Below, piece after piece: positions 33,182 to 42,472 of a DNA stretch of 52,946 nucleotides. A program made the translations under genes and the position numbers. The notes below the pieces were generated by a model. That model was given only the letters and a program-made list of their open reading frames with translations. It searched no databases and had not been told where the DNA came from. Location of the stretch: assembly GCA_020072965.1 (NCBI GenBank), contig JAIQFY010000035.1, positions 1 to 52,946 on the forward strand, in the 5' to 3' direction. Each line of letters starts with the position of its first letter. Positions within the stretch are counted from its first letter, which is position 1. The stretch is from Terriglobia bacterium. Lineage in GTDB: Bacteria > Acidobacteriota > Terriglobia > JAIQFV01.

Positions 33182-35419
33182 ATGCGAAAGGTGCTCGCAA
33201 CTGATTTCCTGATCCTGATGCTGATCCTGGCTTGCTGCACTCCAGCTTTTTCTGTGGGGCCCCAATTCTGGGAGCAATCGACATTCCGTGATTTTCAACA
33301 GGGCAAGGTGACCGGCTGTTCCATCGCGCACGAGGGGCGCGTTACCCTCTCCCCGGAGTTGAAGCCGATCTTCTCAACCGATCAGGTGCTGGTTTGGTCG
33401 ATGGTCAACGATTCCCGGGGGAATCTCTACCTGGGGACAGGACATGGCGGACGGGTTTTTAGAGTTGATTCGAAAAACGAAGGAAAATTGTTTTACTCGG
33501 CGAAGGAGCTCGACGTCTTTGCCCTGGCGATTGACCCGGAGAACAATCTCTATGTGGGGACCTCTCCTGACGGTAAGGTCTACAAGGTAACCCCGGAGGG
33601 AAATGCCAGCGAATTCTTTAATCCGCATTCCAAGTATATTTGGGGCCTGGCGATCGACTCACAAAGAAATCTTTTCGTGGGCACAGGGGACCAGGGAAAG
33701 ATTTACAAGGTTGATCCCGCAGGGAAAGGCAGCCTCTTTTATGAAACCAAACAGACCCATGTCATGGTCCTGAAACTGGATGGAAAGAATGATCTGTTGG
33801 CCGGCACATTTCCGGAGGGCATCCTGTTCCGAATTTCACCGGCTGGAAGGGGATTCGTCCTTTACGATACCCCGCTTCAAGAGATCCACTCCATTGAGTT
33901 GGCTGCAGACGGGTCCATCTATATCGGGTGCCTCAATGAAAAGGCGCCGCGACGAATAGGTACCCTCGGCGCCCCGCAGCCTTCGGTGGCCCCGGAGACC
34001 TCCGCCTCGGGTGGGATCACCGTGACGGTCACAGACGCACCCATCCAGGCGGCAACCGAGGCGCATTTGGAGCCTCAATTCGCGTCGCCTGTATTTACGG
34101 CGGGTTTGAGCGGCGGCCTGCGAAGCGCTATCTATCGCATTGCACCCGACCTCTCGGTCGAGACTCTTTGGAGTTCGCCTGAAGAAAGCGTTTTTGATTT
34201 GCTGTACCAGAAGGATCATATTCTGTTTTCCACCGACACGAAGGGACGTCTCTACGAGCTTTTCCTCGACCGTAAGTACACTTTGCTTGCTGAAGCGAAC
34301 GAGGCTCAGGCCACGCAATTGGTTCAACGTGGACAGGACGTCGTAGTCGCAACCAGCAATTCAGGGAAGCTGTATGAATTTGGATCCAATTCGCCGATGG
34401 TGGGCCTCTTGGAATCCCCGGTGAAGGACACCCAGTTAGTCTCCAAGTGGGGAGTGATTTCATGGCAAGGAGAGGCGCCTTCGGGATCCTCGATCCAGTT
34501 TTTCACCCGGTCAGGCAATTCCGACAGACCCGATTCAACCTGGAGTGACTGGTCCTCGGCGTATGCTCGCTCAGAAGGCGAGCAAATCACCAGCCCTTCG
34601 GCGCGTTTCATTCAATGGAAGGCAGAATTGAAAGGAAGTGCCAAGGTTTCACCATGGATCGATTCAGTGACGGTCGCCTACTTGCCTCAAAATGTACGAC
34701 CGGAGATTACCGCGTTGACCGTGACGCCTCAGGGATTGAGTTCTTCCCGGCGCCCCGCGGGAGAGTCGACCCCCACGAGCGGGAGCTCAGACGGGGAGTC
34801 GAAAGGAGCTTCCATCGACTCCCAGTCCAGTATGACGGTAACGGCCTATCCGACAACCAGTCCTTCTCGAAACAGGGTCACCATCAACTGGCAGACCGAA
34901 GACAAGAACCACGATACGCTGGAATACGCGGTCTATATTCGTGGAACCCATGAATCCAACTGGAAGCTTCTCAAGAAGGAGTTGAGAGATACCACCTTTG
35001 CTTTGGACCCCGAAACCTTGCCGGATGGGAGGTATCGGATTCGGGTCGTGGCAAGCGACTCTCCTTCTAACCCTCCCCAAAGTGCCCTCACAGCAGAGCT
35101 GGAGAGCGATGTTTTTCAGATTGACAACACACCACCCAAGGTGGAGGTTACGGAGAAATTGGCTGAAGGGGACAAGGCCACAGTCCATTTTCGCGCCACG
35201 GATGTGGGATCCAATTTGCGCCGCGCCGAATTCTCAGTGGATGGGGGGAAGTGGCAAATGACTGAATCGGACGATGGACTCGTCGATTCCAAGTTTGAGG
35301 AGTTTACAATCCAGACTGACGCGCTTTCCTCGGGAGAACATGTGGTCACTCTGCGGGTTTACAGTGCAAGCGGCAATGCCGGGCTGGGAAAGGCTATTAT
35401 TAACATAACAAAGAAGTAA
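33182..35419 (+). CDS. Secreted beta-propeller protein with C-terminal Ig/Fn3-like domains
   Basis: A 745-residue exported protein: signal peptide with LILMLILACCTPAFS, then at least six blades of about 40-45 residues between residues 60 and 420, each with a D-x-x-G/N-N-L-Y-V/L-G-T-x-x-x-G-K-V/I-Y/F-K/R-V pattern (NLYLGTGHGGRVFRV, NLYVGTSPDGKVYKV, NLFVGTGDQGKIYKV). After a Ser/Thr-rich linker come Fn3-like segments (INWQTEDKNHDTLEYAVYIR, about 560-650) and a final beta domain. Such propellers bind proteins or sugars. It is paired with the S55-domain gene; the two may work together at the cell surface, which is inferred from proximity only. Confidence 0.7.
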   Translation: MRKVLATDFLILMLILACCTPAFSVGPQFWEQSTFRDFQQGKVTGCSIAHEGRVTLSPELKPIFSTDQVLVWSMVNDSRGNLYLGTGHGGRVFRVDSKNEGKLFYSAKELDVFALAIDPENNLYVGTSPDGKVYKVTPEGNASEFFNPHSKYIWGLAIDSQRNLFVGTGDQGKIYKVDPAGKGSLFYETKQTHVMVLKLDGKNDLLAGTFPEGILFRISPAGRGFVLYDTPLQEIHSIELAADGSIYIGCLNEKAPRRIGTLGAPQPSVAPETSASGGITVTVTDAPIQAATEAHLEPQFASPVFTAGLSGGLRSAIYRIAPDLSVETLWSSPEESVFDLLYQKDHILFSTDTKGRLYELFLDRKYTLLAEANEAQATQLVQRGQDVVVATSNSGKLYEFGSNSPMVGLLESPVKDTQLVSKWGVISWQGEAPSGSSIQFFTRSGNSDRPDSTWSDWSSAYARSEGEQITSPSARFIQWKAELKGSAKVSPWIDSVTVAYLPQNVRPEITALTVTPQGLSSSRRPAGESTPTSGSSDGESKGASIDSQSSMTVTAYPTTSPSRNRVTINWQTEDKNHDTLEYAVYIRGTHESNWKLLKKELRDTTFALDPETLPDGRYRIRVVASDSPSNPPQSALTAELESDVFQIDNTPPKVEVTEKLAEGDKATVHFRATDVGSNLRRAEFSVDGGKWQMTESDDGLVDSKFEEFTIQTDALSSGEHVVTLRVYSASGNAGLGKAIINITKK

Positions 35420-35629
35420 TCAAGTGGTGGTCGGTAGTATCATTGCAGAGCACTTCATCCCGGCAATTAGGGTCTGATCAGAAGAGTCTTATTTCAGGTA
35501 AAAATCATAGAGAGCTCTCGCAAAATGTTTGCGAGGATGCTGCCCGTGCCGAGGGAAGTTCTTTAATTCCGGCCGGATCCCTTTGCCCTCGTGGCCCGCT
35601 AATTTCGTACGAGGAAGAAGAAACCAAGC

Positions 35630-36220
35630 TTGCAAAAACAGAACCCACCTCCAGCACCTGAGGCTTCCGAACGGGAAGCCATCAAACGGGCCCAAAAGGG
35701 CGATGGGGCTGCTTTTGAAACCCTCTACCACCTTCACAAGAAACGGGTGTATTCCATTTGTTTGCGTATGACTGGCTCCACGGCAGAAGCCGAAGACCTG
35801 GCGCAAGAGGCTTTCATGCAGCTGTTTCGCAAGATTGCGACTTTTCGAGGCGAGTCCGCTTTCTCCACTTGGTTGCACCGGCTGACCGTGAACGTGGTTT
35901 TGATGCATCTTCGGAAGAAAGCACCCGATCAGGTCTCGATCGACGAGACCGTGGAGGGAGCTGAGGAGACAGGTCCTCCGCGCGAACTCGAGGATGTAGA
36001 TTTGCGGTTGACAGGTTCGATTGATCGGGTCAACCTGGAGCGTTCCATTTCGCGTCTTCCCGCGGGTTATCGGACTATCTTTATCCTCCATGATATCGAA
36101 GGGTTTGAACACAACGAGATTGCCAAAATGCTGGGGTGTTCGATTGGCAACTCGAAGTCCCAGCTCCATAAGGCCCGGATGCGGTTGCGGGATCTCGTGG
36201 TGGGCAATGCCCAGCCTTAA
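35630..36220 (+). CDS. ECF sigma factor (RpoE-like)
   Basis: A 196-residue sigma-70 of the ECF group. Region 2 (about 20-90): [20 protein letters not shown], then [20 protein letters not shown] with the DLAQEAF core of region 2.2, and [19 protein letters not shown]. Region 4 (about 135-190): [20 protein letters not shown] and [20 protein letters not shown], the DNA-recognition helix. Start is a TTG at 35630 with a GAGGAAGAAG 10-18 bases upstream. It precedes an anti-sigma gene with a zinc-binding ZAS motif by about 130 bases, the usual regulator pair. Target promoters were not identified. Confidence 0.93.
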   Translation: MQKQNPPPAPEASEREAIKRAQKGDGAAFETLYHLHKKRVYSICLRMTGSTAEAEDLAQEAFMQLFRKIATFRGESAFSTWLHRLTVNVVLMHLRKKAPDQVSIDETVEGAEETGPPRELEDVDLRLTGSIDRVNLERSISRLPAGYRTIFILHDIEGFEHNEIAKMLGCSIGNSKSQLHKARMRLRDLVVGNAQP

Positions 36221-36348
36221 TCGAAAGAGTGATTCTCTGTGACGAGGGGTACCCCTATGTGGCTGGAATGCAAAAATTTGTAAAATGGGTCGGCATCACT
36301 TGCGACCGAACTTGCATCGAAGATAGTGACTGCTAAGGAAGGCTTGGG

Positions 36349-37041
36349 GTGAAGGTAAGAGAAATGGATTGTCGAGAATATCAGCTTTTAATTTCAGCAC
36401 AGATTGATGGGGATATGTCTCCTGCGGAAGTCCTTGAGGCGGAGCGGCATCTGGGGGCCTGTTCCCGGTGTGCGGCGGTGTACAATGACCTTAAGACGAT
36501 CGTCGTAGGGGCACAACAACTCCCTCCATTTGAGCCGAGTGACCGCCTGTGGATAAGAGTGCAAGCCCAGTGTGAAGCCGATGGCCTCGTGCGGCAAAGC
36601 CCGGGGGCCCCCTGGCTCCGCATGGAGTGGTTTCGTTTGCTGGAGGGACCAAGAATCGCCATGGCGACGGCGTTCCTGGCAGTTCTCATCATGGTTGCCA
36701 GTGTCATGACATACCGGGGGATCCACACGCCCCCCCAGGGTCCATCCCGCGATTCTACTGCAGAAATACAGGCGGCTAACGAGGTCCGTACCGCTGAACA
36801 GCATTATCTCGATGCTATCGATTCCCTTCAGAGGATTACGGAATCGAGGATGGCCCAGATGGACCCTTCGCTGAAGTCCATTCTGGAAGACAATCTGGCG
36901 ACCATCGACTATTACATTGACAAGTGCCGTGAAAGCGTAAAAAATGACCCCTCGAATGCGCTGGCTCAACGTTATTTGTTAGAAGCTTATCGCAAGAAGG
37001 TTGACTTGCTCGCGTCAATTGTACACTCCGATGTTTTTTAA
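36349..37041 (+). CDS. Zinc-finger anti-sigma factor (membrane)
   Basis: A 230-residue single-pass membrane protein: N-terminal ZAS domain with Cys8, then His34-x3-Cys38-x2-Cys41 (RHLGACSRCAAVYNDLK), a membrane helix (IAMATAFLAVLIMVASVMTY, about 103-122) and a periplasmic helical tail (about 140-230). ZAS proteins hold ECF sigma factors at the membrane until a signal releases them. The partner is the sigma factor upstream. Start: GTG at 36349 with AAGGAAGG upstream; an ATG at 36364 is also possible. The DUF4097-like gene overlaps its end by 11 bases. Confidence 0.85.
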   Translation: MKVREMDCREYQLLISAQIDGDMSPAEVLEAERHLGACSRCAAVYNDLKTIVVGAQQLPPFEPSDRLWIRVQAQCEADGLVRQSPGAPWLRMEWFRLLEGPRIAMATAFLAVLIMVASVMTYRGIHTPPQGPSRDSTAEIQAANEVRTAEQHYLDAIDSLQRITESRMAQMDPSLKSILEDNLATIDYYIDKCRESVKNDPSNALAQRYLLEAYRKKVDLLASIVHSDVF

Positions 37042-37927
37042 CTCATTGAAAGGCAAGTTTGAAGTTCTGCGGCCGGTGTTGCTTGCGGCCTTTAGTTGTG
37101 CGCTGGTTTTTTGCATTGGGGATGTCTCCCCGCTTTCGGCTGCGGGGAATGACCGGTTTGAAAAACGCTTTCCGGTCGGGGCAAACCCCACGGTGATCGT
37201 CACCAACGACAATGGCGTCGTCACGGTCCGCGGCACCCCCCGGAATGAAGTCCATGTGGTTGCCACCAAGCGCTCGTCCAGCGTCGAAATCGACACCGAG
37301 GCCATGGGAAACCGGCTGCGGTTTGACACTCATCTGTTCGAGAAGAACATGAAGCCGCAGGAGCGGACGGTAGATTATGTTCTCGAGGTTCCGGAGAAGA
37401 CTTCGCTTGAGATTCACAACGTGGGGGGGCGCGTCAGGGTGGACGGGGTCAATGGGGGCTTGAGCATTGACGCGTTGAATTCTTCGATTGAGCTCAACGA
37501 CATCCACGGGTCCATGATTTTGCGCTCGGTCAGTGGCAACATGAGCGTTGCCCGCAGCTCCGGCCGTATCGAGGCGAACTCCATCAGCGGCGATCTCCAG
37601 TTCACCGACCTCTCCAGCCAGTCGGTGGACGGGTCCACGACTTCAGGCAATATCTCCTTTGAAGGGAATTTTTACGACAACGGCCGGTACACTCTCTCCA
37701 ATTACAGCGGATTCATAGATATTGCTACACCCGCCGATTCCTCTTTCGAATTGGATGCGCGCAGCGTCAAGGGCAGTGTGCAAAGTGAAATACCCTTGAA
37801 ATCGAAGGCCCATACTCCCTTCAATCCCACGATCATGAGGCAGTCCCTGCTCGGTATCTATAACGACGGCGCCGCTTCCGTGCATCTTTCCTCCTTCTCT
37901 GGTAAAATCAGAATCCGAAAAAAGTAG
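37031..37927 (+). CDS. DUF4097-family secreted beta-helix-like protein
   Basis: A 298-residue exported protein: signal peptide core VLLAAFSCALVFCIGDVSP, then a long run of short beta strands with G-x-V/I-x-V/I patterns (GVVTVRGTPRNEVHVVATKR, VDYVLEVPEKTSLEIHNVGG, DINDIHGSMILRSVSGNM-like), as in DUF4097 putative adhesins. The ATG at 37031 overlaps the anti-sigma stop by 11 bases; a TTG at 37001 is a longer alternative. Sigma, anti-sigma and DUF4097 in a row is a recurrent operon in several phyla; the DUF4097 protein may be the effector or a modulator of the envelope response. Function unknown. Confidence 0.75.
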   Translation: MFFNSLKGKFEVLRPVLLAAFSCALVFCIGDVSPLSAAGNDRFEKRFPVGANPTVIVTNDNGVVTVRGTPRNEVHVVATKRSSSVEIDTEAMGNRLRFDTHLFEKNMKPQERTVDYVLEVPEKTSLEIHNVGGRVRVDGVNGGLSIDALNSSIELNDIHGSMILRSVSGNMSVARSSGRIEANSISGDLQFTDLSSQSVDGSTTSGNISFEGNFYDNGRYTLSNYSGFIDIATPADSSFELDARSVKGSVQSEIPLKSKAHTPFNPTIMRQSLLGIYNDGAASVHLSSFSGKIRIRKK

Positions 37928-38035
37928 AAGTCGCCAGGCCATTCATTTCCACTCAATGCATGGACCCGGTGTCCGGCGGGAAGGACGCCGCGGGCAGATA
38001 CTCGTCCGTGGCCGTCATGTACCCTTTTTCTATTC

Positions 38036-38536
38036 ATGAAGAACCTTTTCCTCATTGGTTTTATGGGTTGTGGGAAAACCACAGTGGGTCGTGCGGTGGC
38101 AACCCTCCGTGCCTGCGGTTTTGTGGATCTGGATGAACAGATCGAGACGCGGGAGAAAATGGAGATTTCCAGAATTTTTGAAGAACGGGGCGAACCGTAC
38201 TTTCGGGAGATTGAAACCCGAGTCTTGACGACGCTGGACTTGGCCACCCCCAAGGTCGTGGCCCTGGGCGGAGGGACCTTTACATTTCCCCGGAACATTG
38301 AATTTGTTAGAACCCAGGGGGTGTCACTTTTTCTGGATTGTCCTCTCGAGCTGCTGAGGGCCCGGTGCGAGGCTTTTCAGCATCGGCCCCTGTTTTTGCG
38401 CGATCCTGTCAGACTCACGGATCTGTTTTATGCCCGTCTCCCTTTTTATCGGTGTGCCGACTATCGGGTGGAAGTCTCCAATGCTCCCCCGGAAGACGTA
38501 GCAAGGAGAATTGTCACCCTCCTGGAGAAAATATGA
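38036..38536 (+). CDS. aroK: Shikimate kinase
   Basis: A 166-residue P-loop kinase that phosphorylates shikimate at C3 in the chorismate pathway. Walker A GFMGCGKTTVGRA (8-20), shikimate-binding DLDEQIE (31-37), IFEERGEPYFREIETRVL (47-64), the glycine loop VVALGGGTF (73-81) and the lid arginine region CEAFQHRPLF (about 111-120). Length is at the lower end of the family. It overlaps the next gene by 4 bases (ATGA). Other shikimate genes are not in the window. Confidence 0.93.
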   Translation: MKNLFLIGFMGCGKTTVGRAVATLRACGFVDLDEQIETREKMEISRIFEERGEPYFREIETRVLTTLDLATPKVVALGGGTFTFPRNIEFVRTQGVSLFLDCPLELLRARCEAFQHRPLFLRDPVRLTDLFYARLPFYRCADYRVEVSNAPPEDVARRIVTLLEKI

Positions 38537-39315
38537 ATCGATGCGTATGCCGGGTTATCCATGGTTTCAGTGTCCTGCTCCTCTCGAGTCTCATGGTATG
38601 CGCCACCCACGCCCAACCCCCGGCCCCTGGTAAAGAAGGAAAGGAATCGGCCCCTCACAAAACCAAATCGAGCCCCCAACTCCAGGGAAATGAGAAGGGG
38701 GCGTTCAACATTTATGTTGAAGACCAACTGAAGGGGACGGAGGAATATGATGTGGAACCCGTGGGGAATCAATTTGTGGCCCGGGGAAAGGTCCAACTCA
38801 CTATTACCCGGGATGAGAAACCCGTGCATTACCTGATTGAAACGGAATTGGTTCTGAAGCCGAACTTTAATCCGGTTCGGTATAGCATGGTGCAGAAGTT
38901 TGAAGGAAATACATCTTCGATCAAAATGACATTTCAAGAGGACAAGGCAACGGCCGATTTCAGCACAGGTTCAGGGACAGAGATGCGGGACTACCAGCTT
39001 GTCCCGGGTGTCGCGCTTCTGGATGACAACATCTTTCACCAATATGGGTTACTGGCGAAGCGATATGATTACGAGAAAGGCGGGTTGCAGGAGTTTTCCG
39101 CCTTCATTCCCCAGGAATCGATCGGAGGCCTGCTTCACATCATTTACAAAGGCGACGAGAAAATTGACGTGGGAGGGAAGAGCGTGGCGGTGCAACACTT
39201 GCTCGTGGATACCAACGATCTGAAACTGGACTTGTTCGTGGAAGGGAACGAGCACCACTTGGTCAAGCTGGAAGTGCCCTCCTCCAAAGTCTCGGTGGTT
39301 CTCCAGAAATTATGA
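38533..39315 (+). CDS. Secreted protein of unknown function
   Basis: A 260-residue exported protein, start ATG overlapping the aroK stop. Signal peptide core GFSVLLLSSLMVCATHA, then a Pro/Lys/Ser linker (27-52) and a beta-rich domain: GAFNIYVEDQLKGTEEYDV, VHYLIETELVLKPNFNPVRY, GGKSVAVQHLLVDTNDLKLD, ending in KVSVVLQKL. The pattern of an opening strand, a lipid-like substrate cavity and paired long strands resembles DUF3108/DUF6134-type outer-membrane-associated proteins, but I cannot name a family. The longer upstream reading frame from 38338 is out of frame inside aroK and not used. Confidence 0.6.
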   Translation: MNRCVCRVIHGFSVLLLSSLMVCATHAQPPAPGKEGKESAPHKTKSSPQLQGNEKGAFNIYVEDQLKGTEEYDVEPVGNQFVARGKVQLTITRDEKPVHYLIETELVLKPNFNPVRYSMVQKFEGNTSSIKMTFQEDKATADFSTGSGTEMRDYQLVPGVALLDDNIFHQYGLLAKRYDYEKGGLQEFSAFIPQESIGGLLHIIYKGDEKIDVGGKSVAVQHLLVDTNDLKLDLFVEGNEHHLVKLEVPSSKVSVVLQKL

Positions 39316-39381
39316 ACGTGGATTATGATTTTAATGGTGTCAACTGGGCGTGAGGGTCCTCCATTCAAGTCAATTGTAAGG

Positions 39382-39574
39382 CCCTGAATGAAGAATGAAA
39401 CTGTTCCGCCATAAGTGGGCCCGGACTAGAAGGGACAGGCGACTGACCCTGATCTATCGTTCGATGATTTATGAGCAAGGCGTCTGGTTCTTTCAATTTG
39501 AAATTTCAAATTTGAGATCTGGGACCTTCCCTTGAATCGGCATACGCAATCGCGCTTCGGGAGGACCGAACTCC
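39382..39574 (-). repeat. Dispersed intergenic element, copy 2 (inverted relative to copy 1)
   Basis: Reverse complement of this stretch shares ordered blocks with 27153-27340, including the 18-base palindrome (39495-39512). It fills most of the 462-base gap between the aroK-linked gene and the heptose kinase gene; no gene is seen in the rest. Confidence 0.65.
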
Positions 39575-39777
39575 TACGACGCCGGGAATTCATCGGGCGA
39601 ATCATGTCGGCCTGAAAGAGCGGCGAGAACTTTGAATGCTTCTACCCCGCGACCTGTACAACCGTCTTCCACTGAGGTACTTATCAAATTTCATCCCCCC
39701 AATATACCTCCCAACTTCGGAATCGGGATGAAGCGCCCCCCTTCCTGGGCTCGGCTTCATCGGGGGGCGTCAATCCT

Positions 39778-40761
39778 TCAGGAGAGCAAAGCCGCCTTTC
39801 TCAATTCCTCCATTGAAACCGTCGCCGTTCCTAATTTCCCTACAACAATGCCAGCGGCGGCATTGGCGAGGAATGCCGCCTCGACCATGGACGCCCCGGC
39901 CGCGAGTGCCAGGGCCAGCGTCGAGATCACCGTGTCGCCGGCACCGGTTACGTCGAATACTTCGCGCGCCTGGGCCGGAATGTGAGTCACCCGTCCCGCG
40001 GCTTCGCAGAGCGTCATTCCATGCTCTCCCCGGGTAATCAGGAGGGCCTGGGCTTCGAACTGCTGCAATAGCCTTTTTCCCGCCCGTTCAGCCGCCCGGT
40101 CATTGTCGATGGTCACTCCACTGAGTCGCTCCGCCTCGTGATGGTTCGGGGTGATCAACGTCGCCCCCCGGTAAAAAGGGGCGTGGGAGATTTTGGGATC
40201 GAGGCACAGGGGGATCTTTTTACGGGCCGCGTGGGAGATAAGGCTTTGCAATAAATCGCGGGTGACAAGCCCCTTTTCGTAATCGGAGACAATGATGGCC
40301 CCGTAACGGCCGATGCCCGTTGCCCATAGGCGCAACAGTCGAGACTGGATCCGGGCGTGGACTGCTTCCTTCCGCTCACGATCGGCTCGAACGACTTGTT
40401 GATGTTCAGCTATGACGCGTGTTTTGAGCGTGGTGGGACGATGAGGGTCGGTCAGCACTCCCCGGCAATCGATTTGCATCTTTCGGAATTCTCGCCGGAG
40501 TTTCTGCCCGGCCTCGTCCTTTCCAACCACACCGAACGGGGAAGGGGCGCCGCCCAGAGAGGAAATGTTTGCGGCCACGTTCCCGGCACCGCCCAGGTGG
40601 AAGGTGTGCTCGGTGACCTCAACAATGGGCACCGGGGCCTCAGGGGAGATACGGGTGACGCGGCCACGCAAGAACTCGTCCAGCATCAAATCGCCCCAGA
40701 CCGCAATGCGGCGCCCATTGAAACGCTGGAGAATACGTTTTATGGTGGAGCTCTTCAGCAT
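39778..40761 (-). CDS. D-glycero-beta-D-manno-heptose-7-phosphate kinase (RfaE domain I / HldA-like)
   Basis: A 327-residue PfkB-family kinase. Early motif VWGDLMLDEFLRGRVTRISP (about 21-40), GGAGNVAANISSLGG (about 57-71), and the ATP/anion-hole motif FDVTGAGDTVISTLALALAA (about 268-287), where the catalytic Asp lies. It phosphorylates heptose 7-phosphate at C1 on the way to ADP-heptose for LPS. Only domain I is present; the nucleotidyltransferase domain II (RfaE2/HldC) would be a separate gene. ATG at 40761 has GGGATAAAT upstream; the in-frame ATG at 40791 has no ribosome site. The GT9 transferase gene upstream on the same strand would use the product. Confidence 0.9.
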   Translation of the reverse strand: MLKSSTIKRILQRFNGRRIAVWGDLMLDEFLRGRVTRISPEAPVPIVEVTEHTFHLGGAGNVAANISSLGGAPSPFGVVGKDEAGQKLRREFRKMQIDCRGVLTDPHRPTTLKTRVIAEHQQVVRADRERKEAVHARIQSRLLRLWATGIGRYGAIIVSDYEKGLVTRDLLQSLISHAARKKIPLCLDPKISHAPFYRGATLITPNHHEAERLSGVTIDNDRAAERAGKRLLQQFEAQALLITRGEHGMTLCEAAGRVTHIPAQAREVFDVTGAGDTVISTLALALAAGASMVEAAFLANAAAGIVVGKLGTATVSMEELRKAALLS

Positions 40762-41121
40762 ATTTATCCCGTCCAATCCAGGCGGAATCAAAACCGTGTT
40801 TCATTAGGAATCCAGGAACCCCGCAGGTCGGACCTCAAGATGATTTTTCTCATAAAATCATGTTTTTTCCAGATCGATGGCTCTTAGCTTCCTGTATTCC
40901 TGGCCTCCTAAAAATAGGTTTTACTTGCCACAGGCGGCGCAAATTCTGATGATAACCGAAGAACCAATGGTGTCTGATACCGCGGGGCGGCATCGCCCGC
41001 CATGGGGCATAGACGCGCGGACTGGAACAGGGCTTCCGTGCTTCTATTCCGCATTCCGAAATCTACAATCCGTAATTGAACCGGGAGCCTGATGAGATGT
41101 TGAAGGCTGATCTCCAGAAAT
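40762..41121. other. Intergenic region
   Basis: About 360 bases between two minus-strand genes; a short degenerate ATTCCG/AATCC tract at 41045-41078. No gene recognised. Confidence 0.35.
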
Positions 41122-42282
41122 TCAGGGACTGAGAATATAATTGTTTGAGCCCTCGCGGAGGGCCCGTTTTACCGCCTCTTTGACCTGTTCAACCGTGATC
41201 GACTTGATGCATTCCGGCTCTGGGAACTTCCAGCAGGAATATCCGGCGCAGGGGTTACAGTCGAAGGGATTTTGAACCACCTCGCTGCGCGTTTTCCAGG
41301 GGGACCAAGCCACGGAGTTGGACGAGCCAAAGAGGATCACCGTGGGCTTCCCTAACGCGGCGGCGATGTGAGCCGGGCCACTGTCGTTTCCCAGGTACAA
41401 ACCAGCGCCCTGGATGGCGGCAATCAACTCCTGAATGGACAGGTTCGAGAGCAATCCCACAGGAGCCTGGACCATCGATTTCACACCCTCCAGTTTTGCC
41501 CTTTCTCTGGACGTTCCTGTAAGCACGACCTGGTAACCCTCGGAGACCAGGAAATCGGCAACAGCAGCAAAGCGGTCACCCATCCACTCCTTGGTTGCAA
41601 ACACGGCGGTAGGCTGAATGACAGCGTACTTGGCGTGAGGGTCGATCCCGACCGATCGCAATTTTTCCTCCGCGGACGCTTGCGCCCCTTCGCCGGCCAG
41701 GACCGTTAAGGCCGGCGCCTCAGAAAAATCCTTGCGCGTTCCACCGCTCAACCAGTCGAACCAGGCGAGCGTTCTCTCGACCGTATGGTGCATCTTGCGG
41801 CCCAGCAGGTCGCCCGACGGAGGGATCAGGATATTGTATGCAATTTGGTGGCGGAATTCGGTACATCCAATGCGGCAACGTGCTCCGCTCAAGGCAGTGA
41901 TCCAGGCCGAGGTGTTCCCCCCATGCAGATTCCAAACGACATCATAATGAGCCTGGCGGACACGCCAGAGCAGCCGGGGCCTTGATAACAGGGTCGGCGG
42001 GGATTTTTCCGGGAGCGCCAGCGCTTTTCTTTGGGCAGCGGGTCTTGCAGATCGAAGTTCAAGCAGGCGATGGATGTACGGATTCTCATAGAGCGCTTCG
42101 CTGAAAGGATGCTCCACCGCCACATCCAGCATGATATCGGGACGCGCTTCATAGATGGACTCCAGCAAGGGGGTCATAAGGACGACGTCCCCGAGGGAAC
42201 GGAGCCGAACCAGCAGCATCTTGGGCGCGAAGCCGAGAGAACGGAACAAATTTTCAGGTCTCTTCAATTTTGGCCTCGTCAA
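41122..42282 (-). CDS. Glycosyltransferase family 9 (heptosyltransferase-like)
   Basis: A 386-residue GT-B transferase. N-domain: MLLVRLRSLGDVVLMTPLL (about 22-40) and DVVWNLHGGNTSAWITALSG. C-domain: YAVIQPTAVFATKEWMGDRF, GNDSGPAHIAAALGKPTVILFGSS (split about 300-322), where the acidic residue and the GP-H contact the nucleotide. A Cys-rich end FDCNPCAGYSCWKFPEPEC is common in this family. It adds heptose or a related sugar to the LPS core. The start is a TTG at 42282 inside the end of the small gene at 42254 (29-base overlap), implying coupling; an ATG at 42219 is the alternative. Confidence 0.88.
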   Translation of the reverse strand: MTRPKLKRPENLFRSLGFAPKMLLVRLRSLGDVVLMTPLLESIYEARPDIMLDVAVEHPFSEALYENPYIHRLLELRSARPAAQRKALALPEKSPPTLLSRPRLLWRVRQAHYDVVWNLHGGNTSAWITALSGARCRIGCTEFRHQIAYNILIPPSGDLLGRKMHHTVERTLAWFDWLSGGTRKDFSEAPALTVLAGEGAQASAEEKLRSVGIDPHAKYAVIQPTAVFATKEWMGDRFAAVADFLVSEGYQVVLTGTSRERAKLEGVKSMVQAPVGLLSNLSIQELIAAIQGAGLYLGNDSGPAHIAAALGKPTVILFGSSNSVAWSPWKTRSEVVQNPFDCNPCAGYSCWKFPEPECIKSITVEQVKEAVKRALREGSNNYILSP

Positions 42283-42427
42283 TCAGCATGACCGGAATGT
42301 CATCGCGGATTGGATAGACGCGATGACACGTTTCACACTTGAGTCCTGTCCCCTCATTTACCAGTTTGACGGGGGTTTTACAGAGTGGGCAGACCAGAAT
42401 TTCAAGCAAATCCTCGTTGATGACCAT
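42254..42427 (-). CDS. Trm112/UPF0434-family small zinc-ribbon protein (57 aa)
   Basis: A 57-residue gene too short for ordinary ORF cut-offs. The protein starts MVINEDLLEILVCPLCKTPV and holds two CxxC pairs: Cys13-x2-Cys16 and Cys31-x2-Cys34, then HRVYPIRDDIPVMLIDEA, the exact pattern of UPF0434/YcaR and Trm112-like proteins. AGGAG lies 6 bases before the ATG. In E. coli the homologue sits by lpxK-kdsB; here it precedes and overlaps the GT9 gene, again in an LPS setting. Its role is unknown; Trm112 proteins activate methyltransferases in eukaryotes and archaea. Confidence 0.85.
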   Translation of the reverse strand: MVINEDLLEILVCPLCKTPVKLVNEGTGLKCETCHRVYPIRDDIPVMLIDEAKIEET

Positions 42428-42472
42428 GCAGTCTCCTGATCCTGTTTTAGGTTTCGGCGTTCATAAGAACTC

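Noticed and set aside
38338-38532. Extended start of the secreted protein after aroK
   Set aside because: It lies out of frame within aroK and would precede the signal peptide; the ATGA overlap at 38533 fits better.
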